A stretch of 64,000 bases of DNA from Ferrimonas sp. YFM (GCF_030296015.1 NZ_AP027368.1:806001-870000), one strand, 5' to 3'. Numbered from the stretch's first letter, positions 50,456-61,267 are shown. A program made the numbers and translations. The notes: a model not told the origin generated them from the sequence alone.

Positions 50456-51136
50456 TCAGTTGTTATGGAAGTGTCTCTGTAGTAGGGCATGGGTGAAGGG
50501 GATCTTCAGATAGAAGCCCCTGGGCAGGGTCTGAATCAGGGTGCCGTCCGGGCCGATTCCCTCGGTAAGCACCCGGCTGTTGGCGGCCTTGGGGCGAAGC
50601 TGCAATACCTCACCATGGCGGGCGGTGATCGATTCCACCTCGCCCAGGGCGACTCGCTCCATGATCTCCTCCCAATCCTGTTGCAATGCGTGCCACTCAT
50701 CTGGCGAGGGGCGCCACATCAGGGGCATCCCCAGGGTACGCTGTGCCACCGGAATCTGCCGCTCTCCCAGGATGGGTATCCACAGTATTGCCCTGAGCTT
50801 GTGACAGACCGGGCTTTGTTCCCAGCGCAGGCCGCCCAGATTGGTGAGGGGGCAGACGCTGACGAAGGTGGTTTCCAGGGGCTTGCCCTGCAGATCCACC
50901 GGGATGGTCTTCAGTTCGATGCCCAGCTGTTCGAAATCCGGGTGGGGCTTGGAGCCTGCGCTGGCGCCCAGATAGCGTTCCAGCAACTGACCGCTCCAGC
51001 CTTTGTGGCGCAGCAGATTGTCGGGTACCGCGATGCCCAGAGCGTCGGCCAGCTCCCCCAGGGTCCAGCCTGCTACCGCTTCGGCGCGTTCCAGTAGCTG
51101 TGCTTCGGAGTCCGGGGTGAAGTTAAGATCGATCAT
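50456..51136 (-). CDS. mutH: DNA mismatch repair endonuclease MutH
   Basis: 226 residues (E. coli 229). The catalytic triad is Asp67, Glu74 and Lys76 in [13 protein letters not shown], equal to D70/E77/K79 of E. coli. [18 protein letters not shown] and the C-terminal [15 protein letters not shown] agree. It nicks the unmethylated strand at hemimethylated GATC, which implies Dam methylation in this organism. Confidence 0.96.
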   Translation of the reverse strand: MIDLNFTPDSEAQLLERAEAVAGWTLGELADALGIAVPDNLLRHKGWSGQLLERYLGASAGSKPHPDFEQLGIELKTIPVDLQGKPLETTFVSVCPLTNLGGLRWEQSPVCHKLRAILWIPILGERQIPVAQRTLGMPLMWRPSPDEWHALQQDWEEIMERVALGEVESITARHGEVLQLRPKAANSRVLTEGIGPDGTLIQTLPRGFYLKIPFTHALLQRHFHNN

Positions 51137-51831
51137 CCCGCCATTCTAACCCGAAGCCCCTAAGTGGGAACACCTTGATGGGGATAACTTTTGTGGGTGA
51201 TTTTTGTACTGGTTTGTTGCCCACAGCGTGGCAAGCTCTGCAAAAAGTCGGGTGAATGAGGCTAACCTCATGAAATTAAAATAATTAAGTCATAATCAAA
51301 ATGCAGTAATTGTCACTGTTATTCAGGTTATCCCGCCCTTACCCGTTTTTTCTTAACAGAGTTATGCACAGTTTGATTGGATAACTGTCGGCATTTGATC
51401 CACAGGAGCCTAAGGGTGGTGGATCTCTAACCGGGTCGCCAGGGGTTTTCTAACCGGTTGAGTCAAACTTTATACCAGGCATCCTGGAGCGGCGAGAATT
51501 TGAACGATCCAGGATCCTAGGTGGCGATCTGAATGTGGTTGGCAGTTATATATTTGATTTAATTTGATTTTTGTTTGTGTTGCGTAAGCGTCGAAGGATG
51601 GATTCTGTTCATCCATTGCGGATATCTCCACCACATACATTTTTACAAACAGGCTTATCCACAGCTCCGGTTGATAACTTTAGGGGGAATCGAGCAGGGG
51701 ATAAATTTTCTGTATATAAGTGTTGAAAATTCTCGAAGTTACCCACTGGGGGCGCTCTCTAGCCCGGGATTGCCCCCGAGCGTCATTCTGTGGAACAATC
51801 AGAGCAAGATAAAAATCAATCGGATGACATA
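51137..51831. other. 695-bp AT-rich gap with DnaA-box-like sites
   Basis: No convincing gene. Two matches to TTATNCACA: TTATGCACA (51362-51370) and TTATCCACA (51655-51663). One-mismatch forms: TGATCCACA (51396-51404) and, on the minus strand, TTATCCCCA (51187-51179). Weaker: TTATCCAAT (51384-51376), TTATCCCCT (51704-51696). Five GATC sites occur in 133 bp (51397-51529), followed by a very AT-rich run (51541-51582). A GC-rich hairpin (about 51748-51777) lies in the probable rppH leader. Confidence 0.55.
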
Positions 51832-52380
51832 GTGATCGACAACGAAGGCTATAGAGCCAATGTGGGGATCATTATCTGTAACCGCCAAGGTCAGGTACTC
51901 TGGGCAAGGCGGTATGGCCAACACTCCTGGCAGTTCCCCCAAGGGGGGCTGGATCAGGGAGAATCCGCCGAACAGGCGATGTATCGCGAGCTGTATGAAG
52001 AGGTTGGGCTGCAGAAGAGGGACGTCAAAATCCTGGCCAGCAGCCGTTCCTGGCTCAGATATCGCTTGCCTAAGAGGCTGGTCCGGCAAGATTCCAAGCC
52101 GGTGTGTATTGGTCAGAAACAGAAATGGTTTCTGCTGGAGCTGGTGTCCGGCGAAGATCAGATCGATCTCAAGCGCAGCGGCCACCCTGAATTCGATGAC
52201 TGGCGTTGGGTCAGCTATTGGTACCCAGTTCGCCAGGTGGTCTCCTTTAAGCGGGATGTCTATCGTAAGGTGATGAAGGAGTTTGCGCCGGTGGCCATGC
52301 CATTTCAGCCGCGCAAGGACCATACTAAACGCACCCGGGATGGAAACAACAAAGCCAGACGACGAAGAAGAGGCCGATGA
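51832..52380 (+). CDS. rppH: RNA pyrophosphohydrolase
   Basis: 182 residues. Nudix box [23 protein letters not shown] with the catalytic Glu residues, plus [22 protein letters not shown] and [22 protein letters not shown], nearly identical in plan to E. coli RppH. It removes pyrophosphate from 5' ends of mRNA to start decay. A GTG start is chosen because the conserved protein begins [13 protein letters not shown]; an in-frame GTG 42 bp upstream is not supported. The stop overlaps the ptsP ATG. Confidence 0.95.
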   Translation: MIDNEGYRANVGIIICNRQGQVLWARRYGQHSWQFPQGGLDQGESAEQAMYRELYEEVGLQKRDVKILASSRSWLRYRLPKRLVRQDSKPVCIGQKQKWFLLELVSGEDQIDLKRSGHPEFDDWRWVSYWYPVRQVVSFKRDVYRKVMKEFAPVAMPFQPRKDHTKRTRDGNNKARRRRRGR

Positions 52381-54608
52381 TTACCACACTGCGCACTATA
52401 GTGCAGCGGGTCGCTGAAGCTCAGACTGCGGAGCAGTCGATGATCGAGTTGGTGCAACAGACCCGCGCCGCCATGAACACCGATTGTTGTTCCCTCTATC
52501 TGACCGATGGAGAGGGGCTGATCCTCAAGGCCAGCGACGGCCTGGCGCCGTCCGCCGTGGGGCGGGCCCGCCTCAATGCCGGCGAAGGCATCGTCGGTAT
52601 GGTGATGCGCCGGGAGGAGCCCATCAACCTGGCCGACGCGCCCTCTCACCCCGCGTTCAAACTGCTTCCTGAAGTCGATGAAGATGAGTTCCGTGCCTTT
52701 CTGGCCACCCCCATTACCCACAGGAGTAAGGTCCTTGGGGTGCTGGTGGTGCAGCAGAAGCTGGCTCGTCAGTTCAACGAAGATGAGGAAGCCTTCCTGG
52801 TGACCCTGGCGTCGCAGCTGGTGCCTGAGCTGCGCCCCAGCAGTGACCTGCCTGAGTTGACCGAAACCGGCCCCCGTCGCTGGAGTGCCACCGTGGCCAG
52901 TCCCGGCATTGCCGATGCCGAGATCCTGCTGGCGCGCCCGCGCATCTCCCTCGCCATGGAGGAGAGTAAGGGGCAGGGCAGTGACCGCGAGTGGGACAGG
53001 CTGGAGCGGGCGCTACTGGCCACCCAGGATGAGATGACCGCCCTCAGTGGCCGACTCAGTGGCGAGATCGAATCCCAGATCAGCGCCATCTTCGACATCT
53101 ACCAGTATCTGATTGCCGATCCTGTGCTGCAGCAGGATCTGATGGCCGGCTGTGACGAGGGCTGGTCCGCCGAAACCGTGGTCTCCAGGGTGTTTACCCA
53201 GTATGTGGCCCGATTCGAAGCGATGACCGATCACTACCTTAAGGAGCGTGCCAGCGATCTCAAGGATCTGGGCCAACGCATCCTGGGTCAGCTGGCCCGT
53301 CCCGGTCAGGGGGGCAAACCGCCCTCCAAGCCGGTGATCCTGGTGGCCAGCGAGATCACTGCCACCATGCTGGCAGAGGTGCCCCGCAATAAACTGGCGG
53401 GCATCGTCAGTGTCGAGGGGGGCGCCAGCTCTCACGCGGCGATCCTGGCCAGGGCGATGTCGATTCCGGCATTGTTCGGTATCGATGGCTTGCCGATTCA
53501 GGCCCTGGCGGGTAAGCGCGCCATCCTGGATGCGGTGCGCGGCCAGCTGCTGGTGGAACCAGCCGAGACCGTGGTGCGTGAGTTCCATCGCTTTCAGTCC
53601 TCCCTGGCCAAGAAGGACGCCCGTTATGAGCGCGGCCTGACCGAGCCCTGTGAGACCCTGGACGGCGAACCCGTGTGCCTGCAGGTGAATGCCGGGCTGG
53701 TGGCGGAAGGGGAGCAGCTGGATCCCGCCTACGTGGGCGGCATCGGCCTCTATCGCTCAGAAACCCTGTACATGCTGCAGAATCACTTCCCCACCGAGCA
53801 GACTCAGGAACGGGCCTATGGCCGGGTGTTGCGTGCCCTGGGCAGCAAGCCGGTCACCATACGTACCCTGGACATCGGTGGTGACAAGCCTCTGCCCTAT
53901 TTCCCCATCCGGGAAGACAACCCCTTCCTGGGCTGGCGCGGCATCCGCCTCACCCTGGATCACCCAGAGCTGTTCCTGGTCCAGGTCAAGGCGATGCAGC
54001 GGGCGTCGGTGCAGACCGGTAACCTGCGGATCCTGTTGCCCATGGTGTCCAACCTGGATGAGGTGGAGCAGGCCCGTAAGCTGATCGAGCAGGCCCGCCA
54101 GGAGCTGGAGGAGGAGCTGGAGTGCACCCTGCCCAGAGTCCAGGTGGGGGTGATGATCGAGGTGCCCGCATCCATCTACCTGCTGCCACAGCTCAGACAG
54201 AATGTGGACTTCTTCTCCGTGGGCAGCAACGACCTGACCCAGTACCTGCTGGCTGTGGACAGGACCAATGCCCAGGTGGCGGACAGGTTCAGCCACTATC
54301 ACCCTGCGGTGATTCAGGCCCTGGCCCAGACTGTCTCCCTGGCCGGCGACAGTGAACTGAGTGTCTGTGGTGAGATGGCCGGCGAACCCGAGGGGGCGCT
54401 GATCCTGATGGCCCTGGGGCTGCGTCAGCTGAGCATGAACCGTCGCAGCCTGGGCCGTATCCACCACCTGGTGCGCCACCTGAGCGCGTCCCGGTTGGAG
54501 CCGCTGCGCGGTGCCCTGCTGCAGGCCTGCGACGATCAGCAGGTGCGGGATCTGGCTCGCAGTTGGCTGGATGAGCACGATCTGTCGGAGCTCTACCAGG
54601 ACGCCTAG
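52377..54608 (+). CDS. ptsP: PTS-Ntr enzyme I (GAF domain)
   Basis: 743 residues. An N-terminal GAF domain (1-160: [27 protein letters not shown]) is followed by the enzyme I fold. The phospho-histidine is in [17 protein letters not shown]-binding parts are [26 protein letters not shown] and [18 protein letters not shown], and the active-site Cys is in [10 protein letters not shown]. It starts the PtsP-NPr-PtsN phosphorelay tied to nitrogen and potassium status. Operon with rppH, as in E. coli. Confidence 0.96.
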   Translation: MITTLRTIVQRVAEAQTAEQSMIELVQQTRAAMNTDCCSLYLTDGEGLILKASDGLAPSAVGRARLNAGEGIVGMVMRREEPINLADAPSHPAFKLLPEVDEDEFRAFLATPITHRSKVLGVLVVQQKLARQFNEDEEAFLVTLASQLVPELRPSSDLPELTETGPRRWSATVASPGIADAEILLARPRISLAMEESKGQGSDREWDRLERALLATQDEMTALSGRLSGEIESQISAIFDIYQYLIADPVLQQDLMAGCDEGWSAETVVSRVFTQYVARFEAMTDHYLKERASDLKDLGQRILGQLARPGQGGKPPSKPVILVASEITATMLAEVPRNKLAGIVSVEGGASSHAAILARAMSIPALFGIDGLPIQALAGKRAILDAVRGQLLVEPAETVVREFHRFQSSLAKKDARYERGLTEPCETLDGEPVCLQVNAGLVAEGEQLDPAYVGGIGLYRSETLYMLQNHFPTEQTQERAYGRVLRALGSKPVTIRTLDIGGDKPLPYFPIREDNPFLGWRGIRLTLDHPELFLVQVKAMQRASVQTGNLRILLPMVSNLDEVEQARKLIEQARQELEEELECTLPRVQVGVMIEVPASIYLLPQLRQNVDFFSVGSNDLTQYLLAVDRTNAQVADRFSHYHPAVIQALAQTVSLAGDSELSVCGEMAGEPEGALILMALGLRQLSMNRRSLGRIHHLVRHLSASRLEPLRGALLQACDDQQVRDLARSWLDEHDLSELYQDA

Positions 54609-54663
54609 GGTGATCATGGCATTTGGGACGCTGACTCAGTATCCTAGGGCCACTTTTAAGGGA

Positions 54664-54697
54664 CGGGGGCCAAGTGCCCCCGCCGTCGTTGACGGCC
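54664..54697 (+). other. Two consecutive hairpins between ptsP and lgt
   Basis: CGGGGGC-CAAGT-GCCCCCG (54664-54682) is followed directly by GCCGTC-GTT-GACGGC (54682-54696). No T-run follows. They may attenuate or stabilise the transcript between the two genes. Confidence 0.5.
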
Positions 54698-54737
54698 CCG
54701 CCACCTCAAGGTGGTGGACTTTACAGAAGATTCCAAG

Positions 54738-55517
54738 ATGACCGAAAGCTACTTTGTGTTTCCCCAGATCGATCCTGTGATCCTTGAGATTGGCCCCCTG
54801 GCCCTGCGCTGGTATGGCCTGATGTATCTGGTGGGTTTTTTGGGTGCCATGTGGATGCTCAACCGCCATGCGGACAAGCCGGGTTCCACCTGGAGCCGTG
54901 ACCAGGTCTCCGACCTGCTGTTTTATGCTTTCCTGGGTGTGGTGCTCGGCGGGCGCCTGGGGTACGTGTTCTTCTACGGCTGGCAGTGGCTGTTGGAAGA
55001 CCCGCTTTATCTGTTCAAGATCACCAACGGAGGCATGTCCTTCCACGGCGGTTTGATCGGGGTGATCGTGGCGATGTTCTGGATCGCCCGCCGGCAGCAG
55101 CGCACCTTCTGGCAGGTGGCGGACCTGGTGGCCCCCACCATTCCTATCGGCCTGGGTTTTGGTCGCATCGGCAACTTCATCAACGGCGAGCTGTGGGGCA
55201 GGGTGAGCGATGTGCCCTGGGCGATGATCTTCCCCGGTGCCGGGCCTCTGCCCCGTCATCCCTCTCAGCTGTATGAGGCGGTGCTCGAGGGGCTGGTGCT
55301 GTTCCTGGTCCTGAACTGGTATAAGAATCGCACCGATAAGCCTGGTGCGGTGGCCGGCCTGTTCCTGGTGGGGTATGGCTGTGCCCGCTTCCTCATCGAG
55401 TTCGTCCGTCAGCCGGACGCCCACATGAGCCTGTATATGGGCTTCTCCATGGGGCAGTTGCTGACCATCCCCATGCTGGCCTATGGCGGCTATCTGATGA
55501 TGCGGCCGGCCAAATGA
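54738..55517 (+). CDS. lgt: Prolipoprotein diacylglyceryl transferase
   Basis: 259 residues, about seven membrane spans. Family motifs: [24 protein letters not shown], the conserved [11 protein letters not shown], and [13 protein letters not shown] with the essential Arg and Asn. It attaches diacylglycerol to the lipobox cysteine, the first step in maturing lipoproteins such as those at 12731 and 14262. Start at 54738 ([13 protein letters not shown]); a GTG 27 bp upstream is possible but adds residues not in the family. Confidence 0.95.
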   Translation: MTESYFVFPQIDPVILEIGPLALRWYGLMYLVGFLGAMWMLNRHADKPGSTWSRDQVSDLLFYAFLGVVLGGRLGYVFFYGWQWLLEDPLYLFKITNGGMSFHGGLIGVIVAMFWIARRQQRTFWQVADLVAPTIPIGLGFGRIGNFINGELWGRVSDVPWAMIFPGAGPLPRHPSQLYEAVLEGLVLFLVLNWYKNRTDKPGAVAGLFLVGYGCARFLIEFVRQPDAHMSLYMGFSMGQLLTIPMLAYGGYLMMRPAK

Positions 55518-55570
55518 CACTGCCCTGTTAACGGGCAGAACGATAACAATATCTTAAGGTTTGTAGACCC

Positions 55571-56422
55571 ATGAAACAGTATCTGGACCTGTGTCAGCGC
55601 ATCGTCGATGAGGGCACCTGGGTAGAGAACAAACGCACAGGCAAACGTTGTCTGACGGTGATCAACGCCGACCTGGAGTACGAGGTCGGTGGCAACCGCT
55701 TTCCCCTGATCACCACCCGCAAGAGCTACTGGAAGGCGGCCATCGCCGAGCTGCTGGGCTACCTGAGGGGCTATGACAGTGCCGAGCAGTTCCGGTCCAT
55801 CGGCTGCAACACCTGGAATGCCAACGCCAACGACAACCCCGCCTGGCTGGCCAGCTCCTACCGCAAGGGTGAGGACGATATGGGCCGGGTGTATGGGGTC
55901 CAGGGCCGTGCCTGGCGCAAGCATGACGGCACCCCGCTGGATCAGCTGGCGAAGATTGTCGATGACCTGAGCCGGGGCGTGGATGACCGCGGCGAGATTC
56001 TGACCTTCTACAACCCCGGAGAGTTTGAGTTGGGTTGCCTGCGCCCCTGCATGCACACCCACACCTTCTCCCTGCTGGGGGACACCCTGCATCTGACCTC
56101 CTATCAGCGCTCATGCGATGTACCACTGGGGCTGAACTTCAATCAGGTTCAGGTGTTTACCCTGCTGGCATTGATGGCGCAGATCACCGGCCACAAGCCC
56201 GGCAAGGCCTACCACAAAATAGTCAATGCCCACATCTATGAGGATCAGCTGGAGCTGATGCGGGACGTGCAGCTCAAACGGGAACCCTTCGAGTCGCCGC
56301 GGCTGCTGATCAATCCCAAGATCAAGAGCCTTAAGGATCTGGAGACCTGGGTGACCCTGGAGGATTTCCAGGTGGAGGGTTATCAGCACCACGACCCCAT
56401 CGCCTACCCCTTCTCCGTCTGA
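55571..56422 (+). CDS. thyA: Thymidylate synthase
   Basis: 283 residues. Catalytic Cys160 is in [10 protein letters not shown], with [15 protein letters not shown] for dUMP/folate binding and the C-terminal [11 protein letters not shown]. It contains an insert relative to the 264-residue E. coli enzyme ([19 protein letters not shown] region), as in the longer ThyA form. It follows lgt by 53 bp, the order seen in E. coli and Shewanella. Confidence 0.96.
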   Translation: MKQYLDLCQRIVDEGTWVENKRTGKRCLTVINADLEYEVGGNRFPLITTRKSYWKAAIAELLGYLRGYDSAEQFRSIGCNTWNANANDNPAWLASSYRKGEDDMGRVYGVQGRAWRKHDGTPLDQLAKIVDDLSRGVDDRGEILTFYNPGEFELGCLRPCMHTHTFSLLGDTLHLTSYQRSCDVPLGLNFNQVQVFTLLALMAQITGHKPGKAYHKIVNAHIYEDQLELMRDVQLKREPFESPRLLINPKIKSLKDLETWVTLEDFQVEGYQHHDPIAYPFSV

Positions 56423-56428
56423 TTGTCT

Positions 56429-56449
56429 GCCGCCCCTCTTCGGGGCGGC
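56429..56449 (+). terminator. Terminator after thyA
   Basis: Stem GCCGCCCC/GGGGCGGC with a 5-base loop, 6 bp after the stop, followed by a short GTCGTTT. Confidence 0.75.
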
Positions 56450-56789
56450 GTCGTTTCGGCCATATCGAGTCGCGCCATCAGTGGCCCTGAGCCTGTTTGG
56501 ACCGGTGCTCAGAGGATTTCACTGGTTTGGGGCGCGTCCCATCCCCCGGCCTCGAGCGATTCTTCCATCGGCTCAATCGCAATTTTAAGTGGTGGTTGAT
56601 GGCCCGCTTTGTGATAGTCTCATCTGCTTATGGTTGGGCTTTGGTTCAGCTTTCCCGAACTATAATAGGTCGGTCTGCACTCCGCAGTCCCCACGCCGCA
56701 GCTCTGCGGCACGGTTTCCGGTTTCCGGCCGAGGCATCGGCTGGCTCGTCGATTTAAGGAGAAGCCCTCCCCTAAGGGAGGTCCAGGTT
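56450..56789 (+). promoter_or_regulatory. Upstream region of nhaR with hairpin over the ribosome site
   Basis: A 340-bp noncoding stretch. Near its end, CCTCCC-CTAA-GGGAGG (56766-56781) is a perfect 6-bp hairpin whose 3' arm is the Shine-Dalgarno sequence GGGAGG, 8 bp from the ATG at 56790. Another hairpin, GCCGCAG/CTGCGGC, lies at about 56696-56711. The leader could fold so that translation of nhaR is limited. Confidence 0.5.
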
Positions 56790-57701
56790 ATGGCGCATCT
56801 AAATTACAATCACCTCTACTATTTCTGGATGGTTCGCAAGAAGGGTTCGGTCACCAAGGCGGCGGAAGCCCTGTTCCTGACGCCACAGACGGTCACCGGC
56901 CAGATTCGTCATCTGGAGCACCGCCTGGGGGGCAAGCTGTTTCGTCGTCAGGGGCGTCAGCTGGTGGCTTCCGACCTGGGGGAACTGGTGTTTCGCTACG
57001 CCGACAAGATGTTCAGCCTGAGCTATGAGATGCTGGATCTGCTCAACTACACCCAGGATAAATCCATTCTGTTCGAGGTGGGCTCCTCCGATGCCCTGTC
57101 TAAGAGTCTGGCCAGCCGACTGCTGTTGTCGGTGATGCCGGACGACGGCTCCATCCATCTCTGCTGCTATGAGTCCGGTGAAGAGAACCTGATGGAGCGC
57201 CTGTCCCAGCACAAGCTGGATATGGTGCTCTCCGGCAGTGACGCCGAGTCGCTGAAGTACCCGGAGATCCTCAGCAAGAAGCTGGGCGAGACCGGCATCA
57301 GTTTCTTTTCCCAGGAAAAAGTGGAGGGGCGCTTCCCCGCCAATCTGGATGGGGCGCGCATTCTGATGCCTCACCGAAAGACCGCCCTGGGCCAGCAGCT
57401 GCTGCGCTGGTTCGACGAAGTGGGGGTGTCCCCGGTGATCGTCGGTGAGTTCGACGATGCGGCGATGATGAAAGCCTTCGGCCTGTATCGTCAGGGGATC
57501 TTCATCGCCCCTACCCTGTATCGGGAGGAGCTGTTGTCTCAGGGAGTACAGTTGGTGGGGGAAACCGTCGACATTACGGAACAGTATCATGTGATGTTCG
57601 CCGAGCGGATGATTCAGCATCCGGCGGTGAAGCGGATCCTCGAGACCGATTTCACCGACCTCTTCAGTGGCAAGGAACCGGCCTTCAAACGGTTCAAGTA
57701 A
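56790..57701 (+). CDS. nhaR: LysR-family regulator NhaR
   Basis: 303 residues. The N-terminus HLNYNHLYYFWMVRKKGSV and AEALFLTPQTVTGQIRHLE match E. coli NhaR. The C-terminal FDDAAMMKAFGLYRQGIF and MFAERMIQHPAVKRI also match. NhaR senses Na+ and activates nhaA. No antiporter gene is adjacent here, so its targets lie elsewhere. Confidence 0.92.
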   Translation: MAHLNYNHLYYFWMVRKKGSVTKAAEALFLTPQTVTGQIRHLEHRLGGKLFRRQGRQLVASDLGELVFRYADKMFSLSYEMLDLLNYTQDKSILFEVGSSDALSKSLASRLLLSVMPDDGSIHLCCYESGEENLMERLSQHKLDMVLSGSDAESLKYPEILSKKLGETGISFFSQEKVEGRFPANLDGARILMPHRKTALGQQLLRWFDEVGVSPVIVGEFDDAAMMKAFGLYRQGIFIAPTLYREELLSQGVQLVGETVDITEQYHVMFAERMIQHPAVKRILETDFTDLFSGKEPAFKRFK

Positions 57702-57707
57702 TCACAC

Positions 57708-57734
57708 AAGGGGCGCTCAGGGCGCCCCTTTTAT
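57708..57734 (+). terminator. Terminator after nhaR
   Basis: AAGGGGCGC/GCGCCCCTT stem with a 5-base loop and a TTTT tail, 6 bp after the nhaR stop and directly before the transporter gene's ribosome site. Confidence 0.88.
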
Positions 57735-57744
57735 CAGGAGCAGT

Positions 57745-58953
57745 ATGACCGTTCAAACCAAAGCCTCAGGTCTGGGGCTTATTGTGCTGTTGGGGGCCCT
57801 GGCGGGGCTGACCCCTCTGGCCATCGACATGTACCTGCCCGCCATCCCCACCATCGCCGATGAGATGCACGCCACCGTGGCCCTGACCCAGCTGACGGTG
57901 AGCTTCTTTCTGGTGGGCTTTGCCGTGGGCCAGCTGTTGTATGGGCCGCTGACCGATGCCTATGGCCGGATGCCGGTGCTGGGGGGAAGCCTGGGGGTGT
58001 TTGTGCTGGCCAGCCTGGTCGCCACCTGGAGTCACTCGGTGGAGATGCTGATCGCCGCCCGCTCCCTGCAGGCCCTGGGGGGAGCCGGGGCCTCTGTGGT
58101 GGTGATGGCGGTATTGCGGGATCTGTTTCAGCGGGAGAAGTTTGCCCGGGCCATGTCCTTTGTGATGCTGGTGATGAATCTGGCGCCCCTGGCGGCGCCG
58201 ATTCTCGGGGGTTATCTGCTGCTCCACGGTGGCTGGCGGGCCATCTTCTATCTGCTGGGCGGTTTTGCCCTGGCCCTGATTGTGCTGATGCGGTTGCGGG
58301 TGGGGGAGACCCTGCCTCCAGAAGGGCGTCAGCCCGCCGGGTTCAAGGCGGCGCTGTCTCTGTATCGGGCCATCCTGGTCCATGACAGGGTGCGGGTGTA
58401 CCTGATTGTGGGGACCCTGTTCTCCGCCTCCCTGTTTCTCTTTGTCACCGGCTCCTCCTACGTCTATATCCGCTATTTCCAGGTGCCGGCAGAGCACTTC
58501 GGTTATCTGTTTGGCCTGAATATTGTCACCATGATGACCCTGACCACGGTCAACGCCCGTTACGTGGCCAGGGTGGGCACCGCCAATATGATGGTGCGGG
58601 GCCTGATGATCACCGCTTTGGGCGCGATCCTGGCCCTGGCCACCTCCCTGCTGAGTGAGCCGCCCCTGTGGGCGGTGGTGGTGCCGATCATGCTGATGAT
58701 GGGCCCCCTGGGGATGGTCAGTGCCAACGCCACCACCCTGGCCCTGGATGCCTTCGAGGGAGCGGCAGGATCGGTGTCTGCCCTGGGAGGCGCCATGCGT
58801 TTCCTGGCCGGCGCCCTGGCTGGTGCCCTGTTGTCACTGGTGCATCCGGAATCGCCCGCCCCCATGCTGGTGGGGATGGCGGTATGCTCGCTGGCGTCAT
58901 TGGGGTATTATCTGTGGCATCAGAAACACCTGAGCGTTAAGGACGAACAATGA
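57745..58953 (+). CDS. Bcr/CflA-family MFS drug exporter
   Basis: 402 residues, twelve membrane spans. LTPLAIDMYLPAIPTIADEM is the Bcr/CflA N-terminal signature, and GQLLYGPLTDAYGRMPVL is MFS motif A. AARSLQALGGAGASVVVMAVLRD follows as in drug:H+ antiporters. It exports small compounds such as bicyclomycin or chloramphenicol in relatives; the actual substrate is unknown. Start 57745 has CAGGAG upstream. Its stop overlaps the sdhE start (ATGA). Confidence 0.92.
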   Translation: MTVQTKASGLGLIVLLGALAGLTPLAIDMYLPAIPTIADEMHATVALTQLTVSFFLVGFAVGQLLYGPLTDAYGRMPVLGGSLGVFVLASLVATWSHSVEMLIAARSLQALGGAGASVVVMAVLRDLFQREKFARAMSFVMLVMNLAPLAAPILGGYLLLHGGWRAIFYLLGGFALALIVLMRLRVGETLPPEGRQPAGFKAALSLYRAILVHDRVRVYLIVGTLFSASLFLFVTGSSYVYIRYFQVPAEHFGYLFGLNIVTMMTLTTVNARYVARVGTANMMVRGLMITALGAILALATSLLSEPPLWAVVVPIMLMMGPLGMVSANATTLALDAFEGAAGSVSALGGAMRFLAGALAGALLSLVHPESPAPMLVGMAVCSLASLGYYLWHQKHLSVKDEQ

Positions 58954-59213
58954 ACCAAGAGAGGGAAAGCCTGGCCCGGCTGAAGTGGGCGTGCCGTCGT
59001 GGCATGTTGGAGCTGGATGTGTTGCTGGAGCCCTTCGTGGAGAAGCACTACCTCTCCCTGAACCCGCAGCAGAAGGCGGAGTTTGAGCGGCTGCTGACCT
59101 GTGACGACCCGGACATGTTTGCCTGGTTTATGGGCCACGAGGCCTGCCCGGATCCGCAACTGGCGGCCATGGTGGCCCTGATCCTGGAGCGCAACCGCGA
59201 GCAGTTGCGCTGA
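58950..59213 (+). CDS. sdhE: FAD assembly factor SdhE
   Basis: 87 residues. The RGxxE motif is in KWACRRGMLELD, followed by the FERLLTCDDPDMFAWFMGHE segment. The five-helix protein helps attach FAD covalently to SdhA and FrdA. It is coupled to the upstream transporter by a 4-bp overlap and lies before ygfX, its usual neighbour. Confidence 0.95.
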   Translation: MNQERESLARLKWACRRGMLELDVLLEPFVEKHYLSLNPQQKAEFERLLTCDDPDMFAWFMGHEACPDPQLAAMVALILERNREQLR

Positions 59214-59259
59214 GCCGACGTCACCACCTCTGCTTATCGGGGTCAACTATACTGTCCAG

Positions 59260-59673
59260 ATGGTTGATCCCGTTCGTTATCCTTTTCCTGCCCCCAAGAC
59301 CTATCCCAACTGGCTCAGACTGGCGCTGAGTCTGCTGCTGTTGCTCAGCCTGTGGTTGTGGCCCGAAGACAGGTTGCCCCTGCAGGGCATCTGGCAGTTG
59401 GTGCTGGCTCCCTTGGCCCTGCTGCCCTGGCTGGTCAGGGCGCCCGAGACTCAGCCTTTCCTGCTGGCCGAAAACGGTGAGGGGGTGGAGCTGGGCAGTG
59501 GTGAACCCTTCCAACTGGACAGTCGCAGCTGGGTGCTGGGCTCAGTGGCGCTGTTGTGGGTACAGCCCGGGGCGCGGCGATGGTGGCTCAGTCGTGAGCA
59601 GATGGACAGGGCCGGCTGGCACCGGCTCTGTCGCACCCTGGTCAGGCTCAGGTCGACGGGGCCAGAACCGTAG
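59260..59673 (+). CDS. ygfX: YgfX (CptA)-like membrane protein
   Basis: 137 residues. Two close membrane helices (about 19-34 and 40-58) are followed by a cytoplasmic domain with [25 protein letters not shown], the layout of E. coli YgfX (135 residues). In E. coli it forms an operon with sdhE and has been described as a membrane toxin or a partner of SdhE. The last 26 bp overlap the end of the convergent nadB gene. Confidence 0.8.
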   Translation: MVDPVRYPFPAPKTYPNWLRLALSLLLLLSLWLWPEDRLPLQGIWQLVLAPLALLPWLVRAPETQPFLLAENGEGVELGSGEPFQLDSRSWVLGSVALLWVQPGARRWWLSREQMDRAGWHRLCRTLVRLRSTGPEP

Positions 59674-61267
59674 GGGTGGGGTTATCCTGTTTCTCCGGAT
59701 AGTCCAGGGTATAGTGCAATCCTCGGCTCTCCTTGCGAGCCATGGCACAGCGGATGATCAACTCGGCAATCTGCACCAGGTTCCTCAGTTCCAGCAGGTC
59801 ATTGCTGATCTTGAAGTCCGAGTAGTAGTCGTGGATCTCCCCCTTGAGCATCTCCACCCGTCGCAGGGCTCGCTGCAGCCGCTTGTCGGTGCGCACAATC
59901 CCCACGTAGTCCCACATAAACAGCCTGAGTTCGTGCCAGTTGTGGGAGATCACCACGTTCTCATCGGAGTCGGTGACCTGGCTTTCGTCCCATTGGGGCA
60001 GGTCGGTGATGTTCTCCACCAGATCCAGTCTCTGGAAGATGTCCCGGGCGGCGGCCCGGGCAAACACCAGGCACTCCAGCAGGGAGTTGCTGGCCATGCG
60101 GTTGGCGCCGTGCAGGCCGGTGTAGGCCACTTCGCCCACGGCATAGAGGCCGGCGATGTCGGTCTTGCCTTCCAGATCGGTCATCACGCCGCCACAGGTG
60201 TAGTGGGCCGCGGGTACCACGGGAATCGGCTGTTTGGTGATGTCGATCCCCAGTCCCAGGCAACGCTTATAGATGGTGGGGAAGTGGCGGGTGACGAACT
60301 CCGGGTCTTTATGGCTGATGTCCAGATACATGCAGTCGGCACCCAGTCGCTTCATCTCGAAGTCGATGGCCCGGGCCACCACGTCGCGGGGAGCCAGCTC
60401 CTCACGGGAGTCAAAGTCGGGCATAAAGCGGCTACCGTCGGGCCGTTTCAGCAGGGCGCCTTCGCCCCGCAGCGCCTCGGTCAGCAGGAAGTTTCGTGCT
60501 TCGGTGTGGTAGAGGCAGGTGGGATGGAACTGGTTGAACTCCATGTTGGCCACCCGGCAGCCGGCGCGCCAGGCCATGGCGATGCCGTCGCCCGAGGAGA
60601 CGTCCGGGTTGGAGGTGTACTGATACACCTTGGAAGCCCCGCCTGTGGCCAGCACCACGAAGGGGGCGCTGACGGTTTCCACATGCTCTTGGGTGCGGTT
60701 CCACACGTAGGCACCCACCACCCGGGTATCGCCGGCCAGTCCCAGCTTGGCACTGGTGATCAGATCCACCGCGTTGTAGCGCTCCAGCAGGGTGATGTTG
60801 GGGTGACGGCGGGCCTGCTCCTCCAGGGTGAGCTGAACCTCCTTGCCCGTGGCGTCGGCGGCATGGAGGATGCGGCGATGGCTGTGTCCCCCCTCCCGGG
60901 TGAGGTGATAACGGGGTTCGGTCCCGGCCGAGGTGTCCTGGGACTCCTCTTCGTCGAAGTCCACCCCTTTGCGGATCAGCCACTCCAGGGCGGCGCGGGC
61001 CTCGCGGGCGGTGAACTCCACCGCTTCTCGGTCACACAGGCCGGCCCCGGCAATCAGGGTATCCTCCACATGGGACTCCACGGTATCCTCTTCGTCGAAG
61101 ACCGCGGCGATGCCGCCCTGAGCGTAATAGGTGGAGCCCTCGGTGAGGGGGCCTTTGGCGACGACGGTGACCTGGCAGCGGTTGGCCAATTTCAGGGCCA
61201 GAGTCAGGCCAGCGGCACCGCTACCGATGACTAAGACATCAGTACTGTGTTCAATCCCGGCTTTCAT
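59648..61267 (-). CDS. nadB: L-aspartate oxidase
   Basis: 539 residues. FAD dinucleotide motif [33 protein letters not shown], active-site region [24 protein letters not shown], and [21 protein letters not shown]. It oxidises aspartate to iminoaspartate for quinolinate and NAD. It is divergent from rpoE, as in E. coli and Shewanella. Confidence 0.97.
   Translation of the reverse strand: MKAGIEHSTDVLVIGSGAAGLTLALKLANRCQVTVVAKGPLTEGSTYYAQGGIAAVFDEEDTVESHVEDTLIAGAGLCDREAVEFTAREARAALEWLIRKGVDFDEEESQDTSAGTEPRYHLTREGGHSHRRILHAADATGKEVQLTLEEQARRHPNITLLERYNAVDLITSAKLGLAGDTRVVGAYVWNRTQEHVETVSAPFVVLATGGASKVYQYTSNPDVSSGDGIAMAWRAGCRVANMEFNQFHPTCLYHTEARNFLLTEALRGEGALLKRPDGSRFMPDFDSREELAPRDVVARAIDFEMKRLGADCMYLDISHKDPEFVTRHFPTIYKRCLGLGIDITKQPIPVVPAAHYTCGGVMTDLEGKTDIAGLYAVGEVAYTGLHGANRMASNSLLECLVFARAAARDIFQRLDLVENITDLPQWDESQVTDSDENVVISHNWHELRLFMWDYVGIVRTDKRLQRALRRVEMLKGEIHDYYSDFKISNDLLELRNLVQIAELIIRCAMARKESRGLHYTLDYPEKQDNPTPTVLAPST

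Noticed and set aside
51575-51832. An 85-codon frame in the mutH-rppH gap
   Set aside because: No ribosome site, atypical codon use, and it runs into rppH in another frame.
59477-61234. A 585-codon frame antisense to nadB
   Set aside because: NadB is unmistakable on the other strand; the antisense product is low-complexity.
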